From the NCBI GenBank assembly GCA_036874045.1, contig CM072336.1:19525001-19589000 (forward strand): 64,000 bases of DNA, given 5' to 3'. Shown piece by piece: positions 50,701-61,756 of the stretch. Positions within the stretch are counted from its first letter, which is position 1; the number at the start of each line of letters is the position of its first letter. Below the pieces are notes generated by a model. The model did no database searches, was not told the DNA's origin, and saw nothing but the letters and a program-made list of their open reading frames with translations. The DNA is from Cymodocea nodosa (lineage: Eukaryota; Streptophyta; Magnoliopsida; Alismatales; Cymodoceaceae). The position numbers and the translations under genes were made by a program.

Positions 50701-53700
50701 ACTACAATGAACAACGCATGTGATATTCCTCTTTGGTTTCTCAATTACTAAAATGTGATTTAATGTTGTGATATTCCATTTTTGGTTCTGTAATCAACAA
50801 GTGATTTGATACAATGCCATTACATTTTTGGTTTCTTAATCAGTTACATGTGATTTAATGAATAAAAAATGCAAATAGTGAACTAACAACTAACGTACTA
50901 ATCCCAATACAGGGGTCTATCACATGGATCATTTCTATTTATTCACATCCATCAGTAAATCTTTCATTAAATTATATAATATTAAAACATTTTTCACTAT
51001 TTCTAACCAAGTTTTTTGTCTTTTCCTACCTATCTTATTTTTATGTCAATTAATTATTCTCATTGTTTACAAGAGCATTTATGTCTTCTATGGTTATAAC
51101 CAAACCATCTAAGACGATTTTCTCTTATTTTATCTTCAATAGGTGCAACTCCTCAATGAAATCATTTCTTATCTTTTACATTTTTATCACTTGTATATCT
51201 CAATATTTTCATTTCTATTACACAAATTTTTACATTTTCATGTTTAACAATGCAATACTTCATTGCACATAGTATAGCTTAGCAAATAGATATCCTATAA
51301 AATTTTCCTTTTTATATTAAGGCACTCTTTTATAACATAAAACTCCTGATGTATTTTTCCACTTTATTCAATTTGATGTTCCGAAACATAGAACAACAAC
51401 AATTCAAACCATAACCCAATATTTAGGATTGATCACATGAATCATTTTCTTCTAAGTATTTCTATCTATTGTCAAATCTTCTATTAAATTATATAAATTT
51501 AAATCTTTCCTTACAATTCCTAACCAAATACTTTTAAGCATACCTTTATTTCTTTTAATTCCCTCTACACTAATTAATTCTTCTCTCCTGACTAATTCAT
51601 TCCTTGGTCCCCTAAAGATATAACCAAACCACCTATACCAATTTTCTCTTATCTTATCATCAATAGCTGCAACTCCTACTTATTCCTAATAAAATCATTT
51701 TTTAATTTATCCCTTATAGTATTACCACTCATTCATTTAAGCATATGCATCTCAGCAATGCTAATTTTTTACATATATTCACGTTTTACAGTCCAACATT
51801 CTGAGTCAAGAAATAGTTAAGCGAATTATAGTTTTATAGAAGTTTCCTTTTAATTTTAAGGGTCTCCTTTTATCACAAAGAAGCATTTCTCCATTTCATT
51901 CATCTTACTTTAATCCTACGAATAACATCCTTTATAATTTTACCATTGCTACATATTATAGATCCTAAATTTTTAAAAGTCTTGCTTTTATGGTTATCAT
52001 GGTCATTTAAGTATATACCTTCATTATTATTCCCATATTCATTGAACCTACATTCCATATATTCAATTTTCAACTAAAATTAAATCCCTTAAACTCGAAA
52101 TTATCTCTACAAAATTCTAATTTAAAACTAATTTATGACTTACTTTCATCAACAAAAATATATCAGCAAATAGCATAAACTAAGGTATTTCTCCTTGAAT
52201 TTCCTTAGTTATGTTATCTATAACTAAGACAAACAAAATTGGACCTAGAGAGTATTCTTGATGTAAACTTGTGTCTATTAGAAATTTTCTAGTTTTTCCT
52301 TCTACAATTTTAACACTAGTAACTATTTTTTCATGTGTGTCCTTTATAATATCAATATCCAATAGGTACTCCTTTTCATTCTAAAATTCACCATAATGGG
52401 ATTCTATGTAATCTGTCATAAACTTTCTCTAAATTAATGAAAACCACATAGAGGTTCTCTTTCTTAACTTTAAAATTTTCTATCAATTGTCCAAGTAAAT
52501 GAATAACTTTCATTGTTGACCTACCTACATAAAACCAAATTGATTTTCTATGATTTTAATTCCATGGCTATAATTATCCTTTCCTATAATTTCATAGTGT
52601 AACTTATTAACTTAATACCACAATATCTATTACAATTCTGTATATTTCCCTATATATCTCCCTTACTCTTAAATATAGGTATTAATGTTCCAAAAAACAG
52701 AACAAGGACACTATATGGATTAAACCAAAAATGTTAAATATCCATCAAACATCCATTTTTTCCATTAAACAGACGTTTAACAATGATGTCAGAAAAACTG
52801 ATCGTATTGAAATCAATTTAACAGCCATATAACAATGGTTTTTTTCCATTTTTGAACACTGATCCATTTCACTTTAATTCTACGATGCTGTTAGTGAACA
52901 TGTAAGATTTCTCACCTGTGTTTGGTAGTTCCAAATGCAAACACTCCCTGAATATAAACTTGTAAGAATCCTGCATTGAATTATTGGAACCATTCACGCA
53001 CCCAAAATAGATGGTATAAATGATCAGACTGGATGAATTGTTTAAAAATTAAACAATCAAGTGTGATACCATGGTTCTGTTGGGTGCAGATCTACAGATT
53101 TCACTCTTTCAGATCTTTGTGCTAGTTTCCTCTGTTCAAAAAGTATATAACGTGAAACATAGTGAGTGAAGTACCATAAGAGCATGTGCTCTGTGAATTT
53201 CACTGAAGGAAACTGAGAAACGGAGGCAGACAAATACCTTGATCTCAAGTCGGAGAGGCTGTGAAATTGCAACATGCCCCAACGACCCCAGCACCAGGAC
53301 AAAACCAAAGGAATCCATCAGTAGTAGTTCAAAGACTTGTGCAAACAATAATTGAGCTAATAAAAGCATCAACAACAGCAACAGCAATGAAATCAGTGGA
53401 GCAACGCCACTAGACCCACTACCAATCCATCTTCAAATGGCAACCACCCGACAAAAATCCACAAAAGCAGGTTCAAAACCCCCCCACCATCCGTCCCACA
53501 CATAACCTGAACAAAGCCGTCATACCAACGGATTCCTATCCAACGACAGAAGCAGACCACAGCGATCGATCATGAGAGCCTCAGCAAGGCCAGACGTTTC
53601 ATGCAAAAAGCTCACGATACAACGGTACTTAGATCGAAACAACAAGAAAATCTCCAAAGGATAGCAGATCGAACGTGAGCATTGGCCAGATCTGAGAAGA

Positions 53701-53749
53701 AAGCACTAGTACAAATTGAAAACCAAAGATGAAGTAAAATTCTTACCAT
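32757..53749 (-). CDS. Coatomer subunit beta'-COP
   Basis: Coat subunit of COPI vesicles, which bud from the Golgi and return dilysine-tagged cargo to the ER. Twenty-four coding exons in transcript order: 53749-53747, 53258-53238, 53131-53070, 52970-52916, 49162-49126, 49049-48724, 48612-48481, 48405-48257, 42339-42271, 42185-42035, 41962-41897, 37258-37070, 36973-36833, 36737-36663, 36475-36299, 36168-36077, 35978-35862, 34739-34625, 34529-34458, 34117-33921, 33841-33748, 33533-33427, 33325-33184, 32903-32757 (TAA). They total 911 residues, the family's usual length, with every phase matching. It starts [20 protein letters not shown]. The first WD40 propeller shows [47 protein letters not shown] and [19 protein letters not shown] second propeller ([28 protein letters not shown]) and an alpha-solenoid ([31 protein letters not shown]) follow, then an acidic tail ending GGA. 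Exon 1 codes only the initiator Met. Confidence 0.97.
37329..38170. mobile_element. Possible non-autonomous element with inverted ends, beta'-COP intron
   Basis: The left end reads GGGATGCATATGGTTTGATTT. The complement of the right end carries GCAAATGCACAAATGATTTG followed by ATTTT. Both ends continue into stretches rich in GAACCAAACC/GAACTGAA motifs. Such roughly inverted ends resemble plant hAT-like non-autonomous elements. I could not find a convincing target duplication, so the call is tentative. A LINE 3'-end fragment lies inside it at about 37460-37670. Confidence 0.4.
37460..37670 (+). mobile_element. LINE 3'-end fragment
   Basis: Resembles the 3' end of the LINE family seen elsewhere in the window: AATTTATGTAATTTAACCAT, then ACCCCACCTAGTGGGATTATG and a GTTGTTG-type tail. 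Plus strand, so antisense to beta'-COP. Confidence 0.6.
38395..39490 (+). mobile_element. LINE fragments, plus strand, in beta'-COP intron
   Basis: At least two partial copies of the same LINE family end to end (about 38395-38935 and 38885-39370), plus a shorter 3' piece at 39372-39490. The first carries the decayed segment after the RT core (an ATAGATAATGTTTTTCATAG block, then the region corresponding to 'VAPIEDKMRE-RLRWFGH'). Each copy ends with the CGACC-ATG-GATTATG block and a GTTGTTGTT tail. Stops throughout. Antisense to the host gene. Confidence 0.7.
39831..41490 (-). mobile_element. Non-autonomous LTR retrotransposon (TRIM/LARD-like)
   Basis: Two related blocks in the same orientation (39831-39984 and about 41327-41490) share TGATAGAGGAAAAAAGTA-like and TAAATAGT-ATTACA...AATTCCAATGT-GGG sequences. 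Beside the right copy, the minus strand reads TGGTATCAAAGCAT (41313-41326), a textbook initiator-Met tRNA primer-binding site. So the element points left and the right copy is its 5' LTR. A purine-rich GAAGGAGAA sits just inside the other LTR. The 1.3-kb interior has no pol-like frame and includes a 142-bp tandem duplication, so it depends on other elements. Outer ends are approximate; no clean target duplication seen. Confidence 0.7.
40350..40625. repeat. 142-bp tandem duplication
   Basis: CATCCCACTACTC recurs at 40359 and 40501. The CAACATCAAA-AATTGGTGCACAA and GAAAA-ATTT-CAAACAAAG blocks follow in both copies. It lies inside the non-autonomous LTR element. Confidence 0.75.
42340..44490. 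other. Large beta'-COP intron, unrecognised part
   Basis: Left part of the 5.9-kb intron. From about 43050 the plus strand becomes rich in C and A (ACACCTC, CACCAT, CTTCCACC), unlike the AT-rich introns around it. Open frames on both strands have no family motif. It is probably unclassified repeat DNA joined to the satellite that follows. Confidence 0.4.
44490..44700. repeat. 110-bp tandem duplication next to satellite
   Basis: CCTTTCCATCAATGCC, then CCCACAACCTAT and CCCTTCTCCATCT, occur twice at a spacing of about 110 bases (44527 and 44637 for the CAACCTAT block). It leads directly into the 158-bp satellite and shares its AACACCT-AAGGAGCTT end. Confidence 0.65.
44700..45540. repeat. 158-bp satellite array in beta'-COP intron
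   Basis: Five to six head-to-tail copies. The CTACCAAGCATCACCATCTT landmark and its variants fall at 44713, 44871, 45029, 45187, about 45346 and about 45502, giving a steady period of about 158. Each copy contains CCACCAATCATCCTTTCC, AACTTCCTCTA, and CACCTTGAAGGAGCTT. Sequence drift between copies is modest. The short frames across it are by-products. Confidence 0.85.
46294..46411 (+). pseudogene. 5S rRNA-like sequence
   Basis: About 118 bases that follow plant 5S rRNA from end to end. GGTGCATTTACACC corresponds to the 5' stem; AAGAACTCTGGAGTTAAC to AGAACTCCG-AGTTAAGC; TTTGGGTAGGAACAG to TTGGGCGAGAGTAG; AGGATAGGTGACCACCTCG to the internal control region AGGATGGGTGACCTCCTGG; AAGTTCTCGTATAGTGCCC to the 3' end. 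Many substitutions show it is not a functional 5S gene. It may be a dispersed 5S pseudogene or belong to a 5S-carrying retroelement such as a Cassandra LTR or 5S-derived SINE; I found no second LTR. Confidence 0.75.
46657..46842. repeat. 65-bp tandem repeat, three copies
   Basis: ATAGATACTCCTAGTGTATA-type blocks start at 46661, 46726 and 46791, exactly 65 apart. Each is followed by ACCA-GTT-TTTGAGT and a TATCACCCGTTATCACCTAC spacer. It is in the same beta'-COP intron as the 5S-like sequence, about 250 bases to its right. Confidence 0.85.
46850..48250. other. Large beta'-COP intron, right part
   Basis: Right end of the 5.9-kb intron, up to the exon at 48257. AT-rich with a few A and T runs. 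No exon, RNA gene or recognisable element. Confidence 0.4.
49225..52660 (-). mobile_element. Cluster of four 5'-truncated LINE copies
   Basis: Four same-orientation copies share a 3' end (low coordinate) and reach different distances upstream: about 49225-49625, 50020-50540, 50905-51400 and 51405-52660. Repeated landmarks are the complement of AATTATATAA-TTTAAATCTTT, CTAACCAA, and the frame RWFGYIFK (49440, 51610 and related). The longest copy keeps reverse-transcriptase remains: [29 protein letters not shown], then [10 protein letters not shown], a damaged FADD box. All have stops. They fill most of the 3.75-kb intron between beta'-COP exons 4 and 5, in the gene's sense direction. Confidence 0.8.
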
Positions 53750-53950
53750 CTTGGGGAAGAGAATCGGAATCCGGAAACAATGTTAAGCTGGTGGAATCGG
53801 GTTTACGGCCCCTCCGGTCGTCGGCGGCGGCGGGAAATCTCACCGACGAGATCGCAGATCACAGATCACAGATCAGGGACAGATAGAGAGACAGCGAGAG
53901 AGGTGGGAGGGGAGGGGGAGGGTGGTGTGGGGGGGAGTCGATGCCGGAGG
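53750..53950 (-). other. beta'-COP 5' leader
   Basis: Directly upstream of the ATG at 53749. The minus strand is CT-rich with a GC-rich GGCGGCGGCGGG-complement block, typical of plant housekeeping leaders. The ATG lies at the very end of exon 1, immediately before the donor GTAAGAATT. Confidence 0.55.
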
Positions 53951-56049
53951 TAAGTCGTATACTCGATGCTATTCGGGTAATTGGTTTGAAACGACCCGAT
54001 TACAGTTGGTCTCACCTTTTTTTTGTTTTTGTTTTACAGCAATAATGTTCTATTTTCTGGTTAGATTTAAATTTAGATTTTTTTTAATAGAATATTAATT
54101 TACCTTTTACAAGTTAATATTTTTTGAGTTTTTGGATAAATTTTATTTATTCTTTTGATATAAATTAGATTTTAATCAATAAATATGTTTTTTATAATGA
54201 TTGTGATTTTTACCTTCACCAAGATTCAAATTTTAGTGAAAACTACAAATACTATTAGTCTCGATTAAATGAACTATTTACAATAGGCTATCATTAAATG
54301 CCTATTCATATTTTACTTCTAAATGATTTAAGGGATAATTTTAAATTTTAGTTAATATATCTACCTACACTTCCACCTATTTTCTTAGGTTGCATTTGTT
54401 TTTTAACCCAAACAATATTCAATAGTGATAAAAATGTGTTTTTTTCCATAATTAAACTTTAAGGTTTTCAATGGCTTTAAATAATAAATGCTAAAGTAAA
54501 TAATGTATTGTGTTATAAGTAGATTTAATCACTTATATTATCTTTGTTTTTTTTTATATTGACTCTATATAGAAGTCTTATTTGTTTATAAATAATATAA
54601 TAACTTCCACTTTATTTTCTAACATAATATCAACATAAATTCACACACATCTTCTCGTAAACACTTACAAACAATAAATAAGCTACAACTGAAAGAGAGT
54701 ATTGGAAATAGTCTGTGGTATTAAATAAGTGGAGATTGAACTTAAGTTTATATATATTAATTCTTTTCACTCATTATCAATTACTTTTCAATTAAAATTT
54801 CAACATGGTATTAGAAGACCATTAACTTTTCCAAAAAACCTTTCTTCAATATCACCACACCATCGCTTCAAAATTTCTATTTGTCGATTCTACCACCTTC
54901 GTCAACACCATCGCCTACAACCATTAGGATTACAAACAAATGAGTCATCAATAAAAGGAAGGAGAGAGAGAGAGAAGAGCAAAAAGAAAAAAGTGGAGAG
55001 AGAAAAAGGAGAAAGGAAAAAGAAAGTAAAAAAAAAATGGTGGATGCTAAAAAGAAAAAGGAGAGAAAAAAGGAAAAAAAATTGTTTAATATTTTATTAT
55101 CAATCTCTAATTAAATTAGTTATATCTTTTCTTGTATAAGTATCGACATTGTAAAAAATATACAATTAAAGATATTTCAAGTTAACAATTTACGACTTTA
55201 TTATACGATTGATAATATTAGTAAAAAAAATATATGCAAGTTTACTTAATATGTGCAGCTGTACACATCTTGACTGAGCTTAAATGATGTCAACATTATG
55301 TTAACATTTAAACCTACTTTTGCATGTTCACCTAAGGTTTGATTATTTTTTCTTGCTTGCACAATATTGTATTACTTGTTATGTCTCTTTGTCATGACCT
55401 CTTTATTTATTTTGTTCTAATCTATTTATATATAAGTTTTTTGCAAGTTAGAAACTTTAGAGAGAATGTTAAAGTAAATAATGTATTAAAATTTTGTGTT
55501 GTAAGTTTATTTTCACATTTCTCATAATGTTTTTATCCTCTCTATTTGACTTTTATATATGGAGAGCTTGCTTACTTATGAATGATATGACAACTTCTAC
55601 CTTATTTATTATATTCTAACAATAAATAAGTTCAACGGTGAATGGAACACATACATGGCGATGCGTTAGATACAATAAATTAATAAACCAAAGATACGGC
55701 TATGCAAAATGGCAGAAATCTAACATAAGATGACCGATCGTGGGCTTATATTTTTAAGGAACCATGGCATGATGCATGCTTCAACAAAAATTAAGATGCA
55801 TAACAAGAGTTTTTGTTTGACAATCTACCAATTAAGAATTTTGAGGTGCATGGAAATTAAGCACAATCAAAGGGTAGGGAGAAACCTTACGTCAAAGATA
55901 CCAAATGGAATCATGGAGATCAACCCATTGACCAGTGAAGGTTTATATACATGAAAAGTGTAATAATCAACCATAAGATCACACATCTACTACCTCTAAT
56001 TTGTTAGAGGTGGTTGTGTCTACACATCTGCTTGGATTCCATGCCCTTC
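53951..56049. other. Intergenic region between beta'-COP and MSH7
   Basis: AT-rich, no gene found. Contains a long polypurine tract on the plus strand at about 54955-55082 (GGAGAGAGAGAGAGAAGAG, then AAAGGAG-type runs) that opens a frame rich in Lys, Glu and Arg (54729-55139). I consider this frame low-complexity, not a gene. The MSH7 3' UTR is at the right end. Confidence 0.5.
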
Positions 56050-59000
56050 CTAAAAAGACTCTCTTTGCCTATACATGCTCTTAAGCTCATGCCATAAGCA
56101 TATTAATGTATCAAAACTATCTTCATCCACGCCATCATTATCCATTTTTGAAATTGGAAGCAACGTCTTCAGAGACTCCTCATGCATGGTGGAGAACATA
56201 CACCTTCCTTCGCTGAGCTTGAAATTATTTCCCAACATCGTCTTCATTCTCTGACCCGCTTGTGATGCAATTTCCACAACGAGATTTGGGATTCCAGCCA
56301 TCAACGCGACTTGCAGACCATAACTCTCGGGGCAAGCTCCTGGAGTGAGACGATAGAGAAAAACCAACTCCTCTCCATTTGCAAAGCTTGGTGTTCTTGG
56401 CTTGAAAGCACATGCCATGTGCTGGAGGCTTACGTTAGGATGCGACGCAAACTCCTTTGTGAGGGGGTGGTAGTGTGTGGCAAACAACAGACGGCAGTGC
56501 ACCTTCTCCACGAGATGTCGAAATACCTATGATCATCAATCAAATGAGAAAAGCCTAAGAACGAAAGGCATTATAGAGATAACAATACAAACATAAGGCA
56601 TTACTTTGGAAGAGGTTAGAAAAGATTGTCATATGAACATAGCATATCATATAAAATGAAGAAAACCCGTCAACAAGTGCAAGAGAGATATTATAGGTGA
56701 GGTGAAACCCACTCAAATGTTGCATTGTTTTAACCCTTTTTAGGCTCCTTTGCCATGTTAAAAACCAAGACCTAAAAGATGATTAAAAATCAAAATAGTC
56801 AATGCACTCACAGCATAGGCGATTGCATAGCCATCAAAAGTGCTTGTCCCCCTACCAAGTTCATCAAGCAAAACTAGAGAATCTTGCGTAGCATGTTGAA
56901 GAATTGATGCCGTTTCTGCACACTCGATGAAAAAAGTACCTGAAACACACCAAAAATTCATTCAATTCCATTCATGTTAATTTTGACGTTTAAAGTAACA
57001 TAAGTTAATTCTTATCAAAATTCAAATTATAGTGAACACAAAAATCACCATGATTATCAAAAAAATAGCACAATAAAACCTTATTGAACTTTAGAATGGA
57101 AGCTGTTGGATGTGTAATGATATAATTTGTCACATAACACATGATATTTTTTTACTAGACAACTGTGGAATAAATTGACATATCACGTTGACAGATTATC
57201 ATTGCAAAATGTTATTTTTCACTTACTTTCTCCTGACATAATCCGATCAGTTGCGCCAAGCCTTGTAAATATAACATCGGCAGGTGACAAAATGCAAGAG
57301 TCACAAGGTACAAAGCAACCCAGCTGAAAGAGTGATTGACATGACAAATATTGTAGACAATGATATTATACAAGCTAAACAACAAGATATAGTACCAGAT
57401 AAAGTAAGAAATGAAGATAAACCTGTGCAAGAATAGTTGCTAGACATGTAGCACGCAACAAGGTTGATTTCCCACCCATGTTTGGTCCTGTCACCAGTAG
57501 CGTCCGTGTATGAGATCCAGTTGAATTTTCACCAAGGTGGATATCATTAGGAACAAGGGTGCTGCCCATGTTAGGAACAGCATAAGGATGCCAAAGACCC
57601 TTGATTTTAAGTATGATTCCTCTTCTCTTTTGGGAAGAATCTGTTGAACAAGAGTCAGCTGGTAAGAAAACAGGCCTACTCATAGAACCTTCTGATAAAG
57701 TTGCAGCCATCCCAAAGGAGTTCAGGACATCAAGGCAACTGAGGGCCTGGATGACTTGAGACCATCCTGTGACCTTTACAAATTGCTCAACAAGCTGGGA
57801 TAGTACTTCAACATCTGACTCTTGCACATCATGATCCTGATAAAGAAAAAAAGTTGATTTTATAAGAACAAGCAACCTGACGGTTTATGAAATTTGATTA
57901 AATTTTGTTGTGATGGTACAAAAAAACTTTTATGTATGGTAAATGTTCACTAATTGCAAATAGTCATATACTAGTCTTGTTACAAAGAATATGACACAAG
58001 ATCGGATAAGTTGATGTATGATGACGAAGTACACTTGTTACAGCTAAGGATACAAATAACTCAGCAGCAGGAAGAACAAAGAAAACACATTATGAACACC
58101 TGTTCATCTACAGAGTGGAGTAAACACTCCATGAATGAGAAGACATTTCTAAATGAAGAGCTATTCTTACACTTTACACCAAATATAGATGCATAGCTCC
58201 TTAATGAGTTCCACACAGATACAAAGTAGAGAAAAATGCAGGATAAGATGCTTACACACATCAATTAGTAGACAAACACATTTCATAAAAATAGGAAACA
58301 AAAATAAGATTGTTATGTGAAAACATGTCAGAGTTACAGAAACCAACCCAGTAGTTTGGAAAATCCTCTTGCATGGCCACTTCAAACTGGTTAAGAACTT
58401 CATCAAGCTCGGTGAGAACTGGAAGGTTCAGTACTCTTGAAAAAGGAATAAATCCATGGTCATCTTTCAATATAATGTTTAGCAAGTCTAATCCAATATG
58501 CAAACCTTTCACAAGAGAACCAAATGATTTCACCTAGAATGCAAACAGAACATGATTAACAGAAAAATGGAATAACCAAACAGGAAAACATGGTTAACAG
58601 AGCATCAAATAGTATTGCTTAACTATTAACACTGACAACTAATCTGTTTCCAAATTAAAGACGTGCTTCACTTGACATGTATGCATATAATCAACCAGGA
58701 GAGTATGTAGTAGAATCTCTATTCTAATGATAACTTGTAACCAGGGTCAGTTTCAGATGGCAAATGCAATGTTTCTGTATTAGTTGAGCTGAGCTAGGTT
58801 CTCAATGACTTGAAGAGAATACAAAATTGATTTTGTTGTTTGGAAGGGAAGCAAGAAATAGCATAGTGCATCATCACAGGAAAGAATTTGCATGGGGGCA
58901 TTAAAAAGACAATTTCAGATGACAAAAGCATGTAGACGAAAAGGTACACATTGCTGTAGCACAAAGAAAATTGTCATGTTTTCATCCAATAAATGCACCA

Positions 59001-61465
59001 TAATACCTGTTGCTTCAAGACCTTTACTCCAATCATAGGCAACAAGTATGTAGCCGATGCACCAACAAAGCTCTTAATACGTCCAAGAAGTCTCTCAAGA
59101 TCTGGAAGCTTATGCAGATATTCAGATACCACAGAACATATACCTGGATTCTTCACTAGTCCTTCAACTACAGTAAGTCTATCATTTATGTCTTCAATAT
59201 TTGTAAGTGGATGACAAATCCACCTTCTAAGAAGTCGTTTACCAGCAGAAGTAGTGCAGTGATCGAGATGTTTATATAGTGTTCCTGGAATAAATAATCA
59301 AAGCTTCATGAGAAAATAGATGCATGCTGCCCACTGATGGACAGATTACAGAACAGTTCTACATGGTAAAATAATTTTCTAGGCTTGCCTGATGAACCAC
59401 CATCAATATTATTGTTGAAAATCTCAAGATTTACAAGAGTTTGTCCATTCAATTTAAGGCAACTTGTATAGACTTGATAAGGTAGGAGATCTCCATTGCA
59501 TAAAACAGCATCCAACTGGCCATGAAAGGAATCCGTTAAAATACTAACCCATGCTAAAGTTAAAGAAATGAAGAAAGTGATTGTTACAGGAAGCATACTA
59601 CCTTTAAGCGAGATAAGTAACTTATCAGCCCACCCAGAGCACATATTGAAAGATCAAGATTAACTTGGCATATTACCGCAGAACTCCAAAAATCAGTTGA
59701 CTCCTTGAAATATCCTTTGTATTTGACAAAATCTCTGACTTTGGAGGCATCAAGAAAACCCATGCTTGGCACTGAAGTCAATTGCAAAGAAGTAGCACCT
59801 GCACATACCAATATGACGGTAATGATACAGGCTGTGGAAAATTAAAAATGAAAACCTATCTGTTTTCAACACATTTATCACAATGTAGCAAAGGGGGATG
59901 AGAAGAAACGAAAAACATTTTGCTTGCACCTGCTGAAGTAAACTTTTGTATTGCTTTGAGAGTTTCTCTTGAAAGGCCTGAAAAAATATGCTTTAAGTAG
60001 ATTCAAGTTTAAATGAACAAGAAAAGGGAGAATAATTAATAGAATATGCTTACCCCCATCTTCAAAAACAATTTCCTTCGGTGATACCTGAAAAAGAAGA
60101 GCAAGAATTTATTTAGATCCATTCCCAAACCCATGAACTCATCAAATTTGGTTTGTCTATCAAATAGGAATGCTTCCAAGAACTCACTTGCACTAATAAA
60201 GCTCCCAGGGAGGAATGAGAATCATCATCAGAGAATGAACCAACCCAAAATTTCAAAGCGGCAACATCCACAAAGGCAAATCCATACATAGTTGAACCAT
60301 CTTCTAATCTCCCTTTTTCCTGAGGAAATATATAAGACAACTTAAATAAATTTGATAAACAGGTTGTTCAAATTAAAAACAAATGGATGATCAGGGAGAA
60401 AAAAAGGAAAATCAAAATGTTTCTCAAGTCAATATTGTAAAAAGAAGTGAAGCATTCTGAAAGATTAAATATGCAACTAAAACAACAAATAAAGATGTGA
60501 CATAAAAATAAAAAAAAAACAGTAGTGGGAAATGATTGAAAGCCAGGAAATAGAACTTAAAATAAATGGGCGACACTTAAACATTCGAAATACCCTTAAA
60601 GTATGCACAGGTGCAAGAGGAAACCTCATTTAAAGCAAGAAGATACACAGCATCAGGTCTCATGCTACTGTCAGTTGTTGTTGATGGAGTAGAGACGTCA
60701 ATTAATTTTCTCTGAATCACCTGAAAGAAAAGTCTAGATATTATACAACAAATTTTTTTAATAATAATGATAATATGCAATGTGTGTCTAATATAGACTA
60801 GAAATAGGCACAAGATTTCTCTTTTCTTTGAAAACAAAAAGAAAGAACTAAATGTTCTGATGCACAAGATTTGCAAAATATCCAAAAATATAGGCATGAA
60901 TATACTGTCATTCTCCATGGATGAAAATGTTTCAGTAATACAAGACTCCCTTTTCAAAAATAATAACAATGACATAAGAAAAAGAAATATATATGCTATT
61001 ACAATGGGGAATAACACTTACAAAAAATATTGTAAAATATGGAAAAAAGAAATTATACAGATTGAAAGTTAATTTTCAAATAAGGATTGAAATGGGGATT
61101 TTTGAAAAAAAGGTATAAATAAAAAAAATGAATATAAATATACGTACAAATAAACAAGCATCACAATCATCAAAATATTTGAATAAAATAAATTATAACT
61201 CAATTCAATGAAAATAAATATATAAAAAGTACAATTAAAATTATAAATATCAAAATAGTGAAAATTATTTAGGATGAAAAACGTTTAGGATTTTTCAAAA
61301 CTATTTTCCTTTTTAACTAAAATCAAAATGGATTAGGATGAAAAATGTTTAAACGGCATTTGAATGACTTTTTTCTGTATTTTTACAACAATGCTTACAG
61401 ATGTTGCTCCCCTAGCCTTTGCTTGACCCGAAGACTCTACTTGTTCCATTCTCCCAACTTTATAC
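56050..61465 (-). CDS. MSH7: DNA mismatch repair protein MSH7 (5' exons missing)
   Basis: Plant-specific MutS homologue that pairs with MSH2 (MutS-gamma) to recognise mismatches in nuclear DNA. Thirteen exons in transcript order: 61465-61399, 60720-60625, 60319-60188, 60087-60054, 59977-59930, 59798-59602, 59515-59389, 59284-59007, 58533-58348, 57836-57423, 57323-57227, 56939-56812, 56526-56050 (TAG). They give about 759 residues, all in phase. The family protein is about 1100 residues, so the N-terminal third, with the mismatch-binding domain, is outside the window. Visible: [20 protein letters not shown] (end of the mismatch-binding domain), lever/clamp segments ([16 protein letters not shown]), Walker A GPNMGGKS (57465-57488), RIMSGES, Walker [37 protein letters not shown], and [30 protein letters not shown] and [12 protein letters not shown] fit MSH7 better than MSH6. 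The intron after exon 7 has a GC donor. No exon is broken. Confidence 0.93.
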
Positions 61466-61626
61466 CTGTTCATGAAAAAAGGGACCCTTGAATAACCCAA
61501 ACATTATGGTACCAAAGTAGTACTCAAATCATGGATATATGATTCCATGTACTATTTAAAACACCTATCTCTTAAAGGAGCCAAAATAATGAAACCAAAA
61601 CCTAACAAAAATCATTTTAACCTTTC

Positions 61627-61756
61627 TGTTAGAAGGTGAATAGAAGTGCATAATTTTTTATTCCAAGATACATATATATATGAGTATATATATAGATCCA
61701 TATAAGGTTAAATGGATCCTAAATTTAACTAAGAACTACTTAATCACTCATTCACA
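61627..61756 (-). repeat. 3' LTR of the MSH7-intron Copia element
   Basis: About 130 bases bounded by TG and CA on the minus strand, just after the purine tract. The 5-mer outside it is CTTTC (61622-61626 on the plus strand), a candidate target duplication whose partner lies outside the window. Confidence 0.65.

Noticed and set aside
54729-55139. 136-codon frame with a Lys/Glu/Arg-rich second half
   Set aside because: Produced by the polypurine tract; no recognisable domain and no splice structure or neighbouring gene signals.
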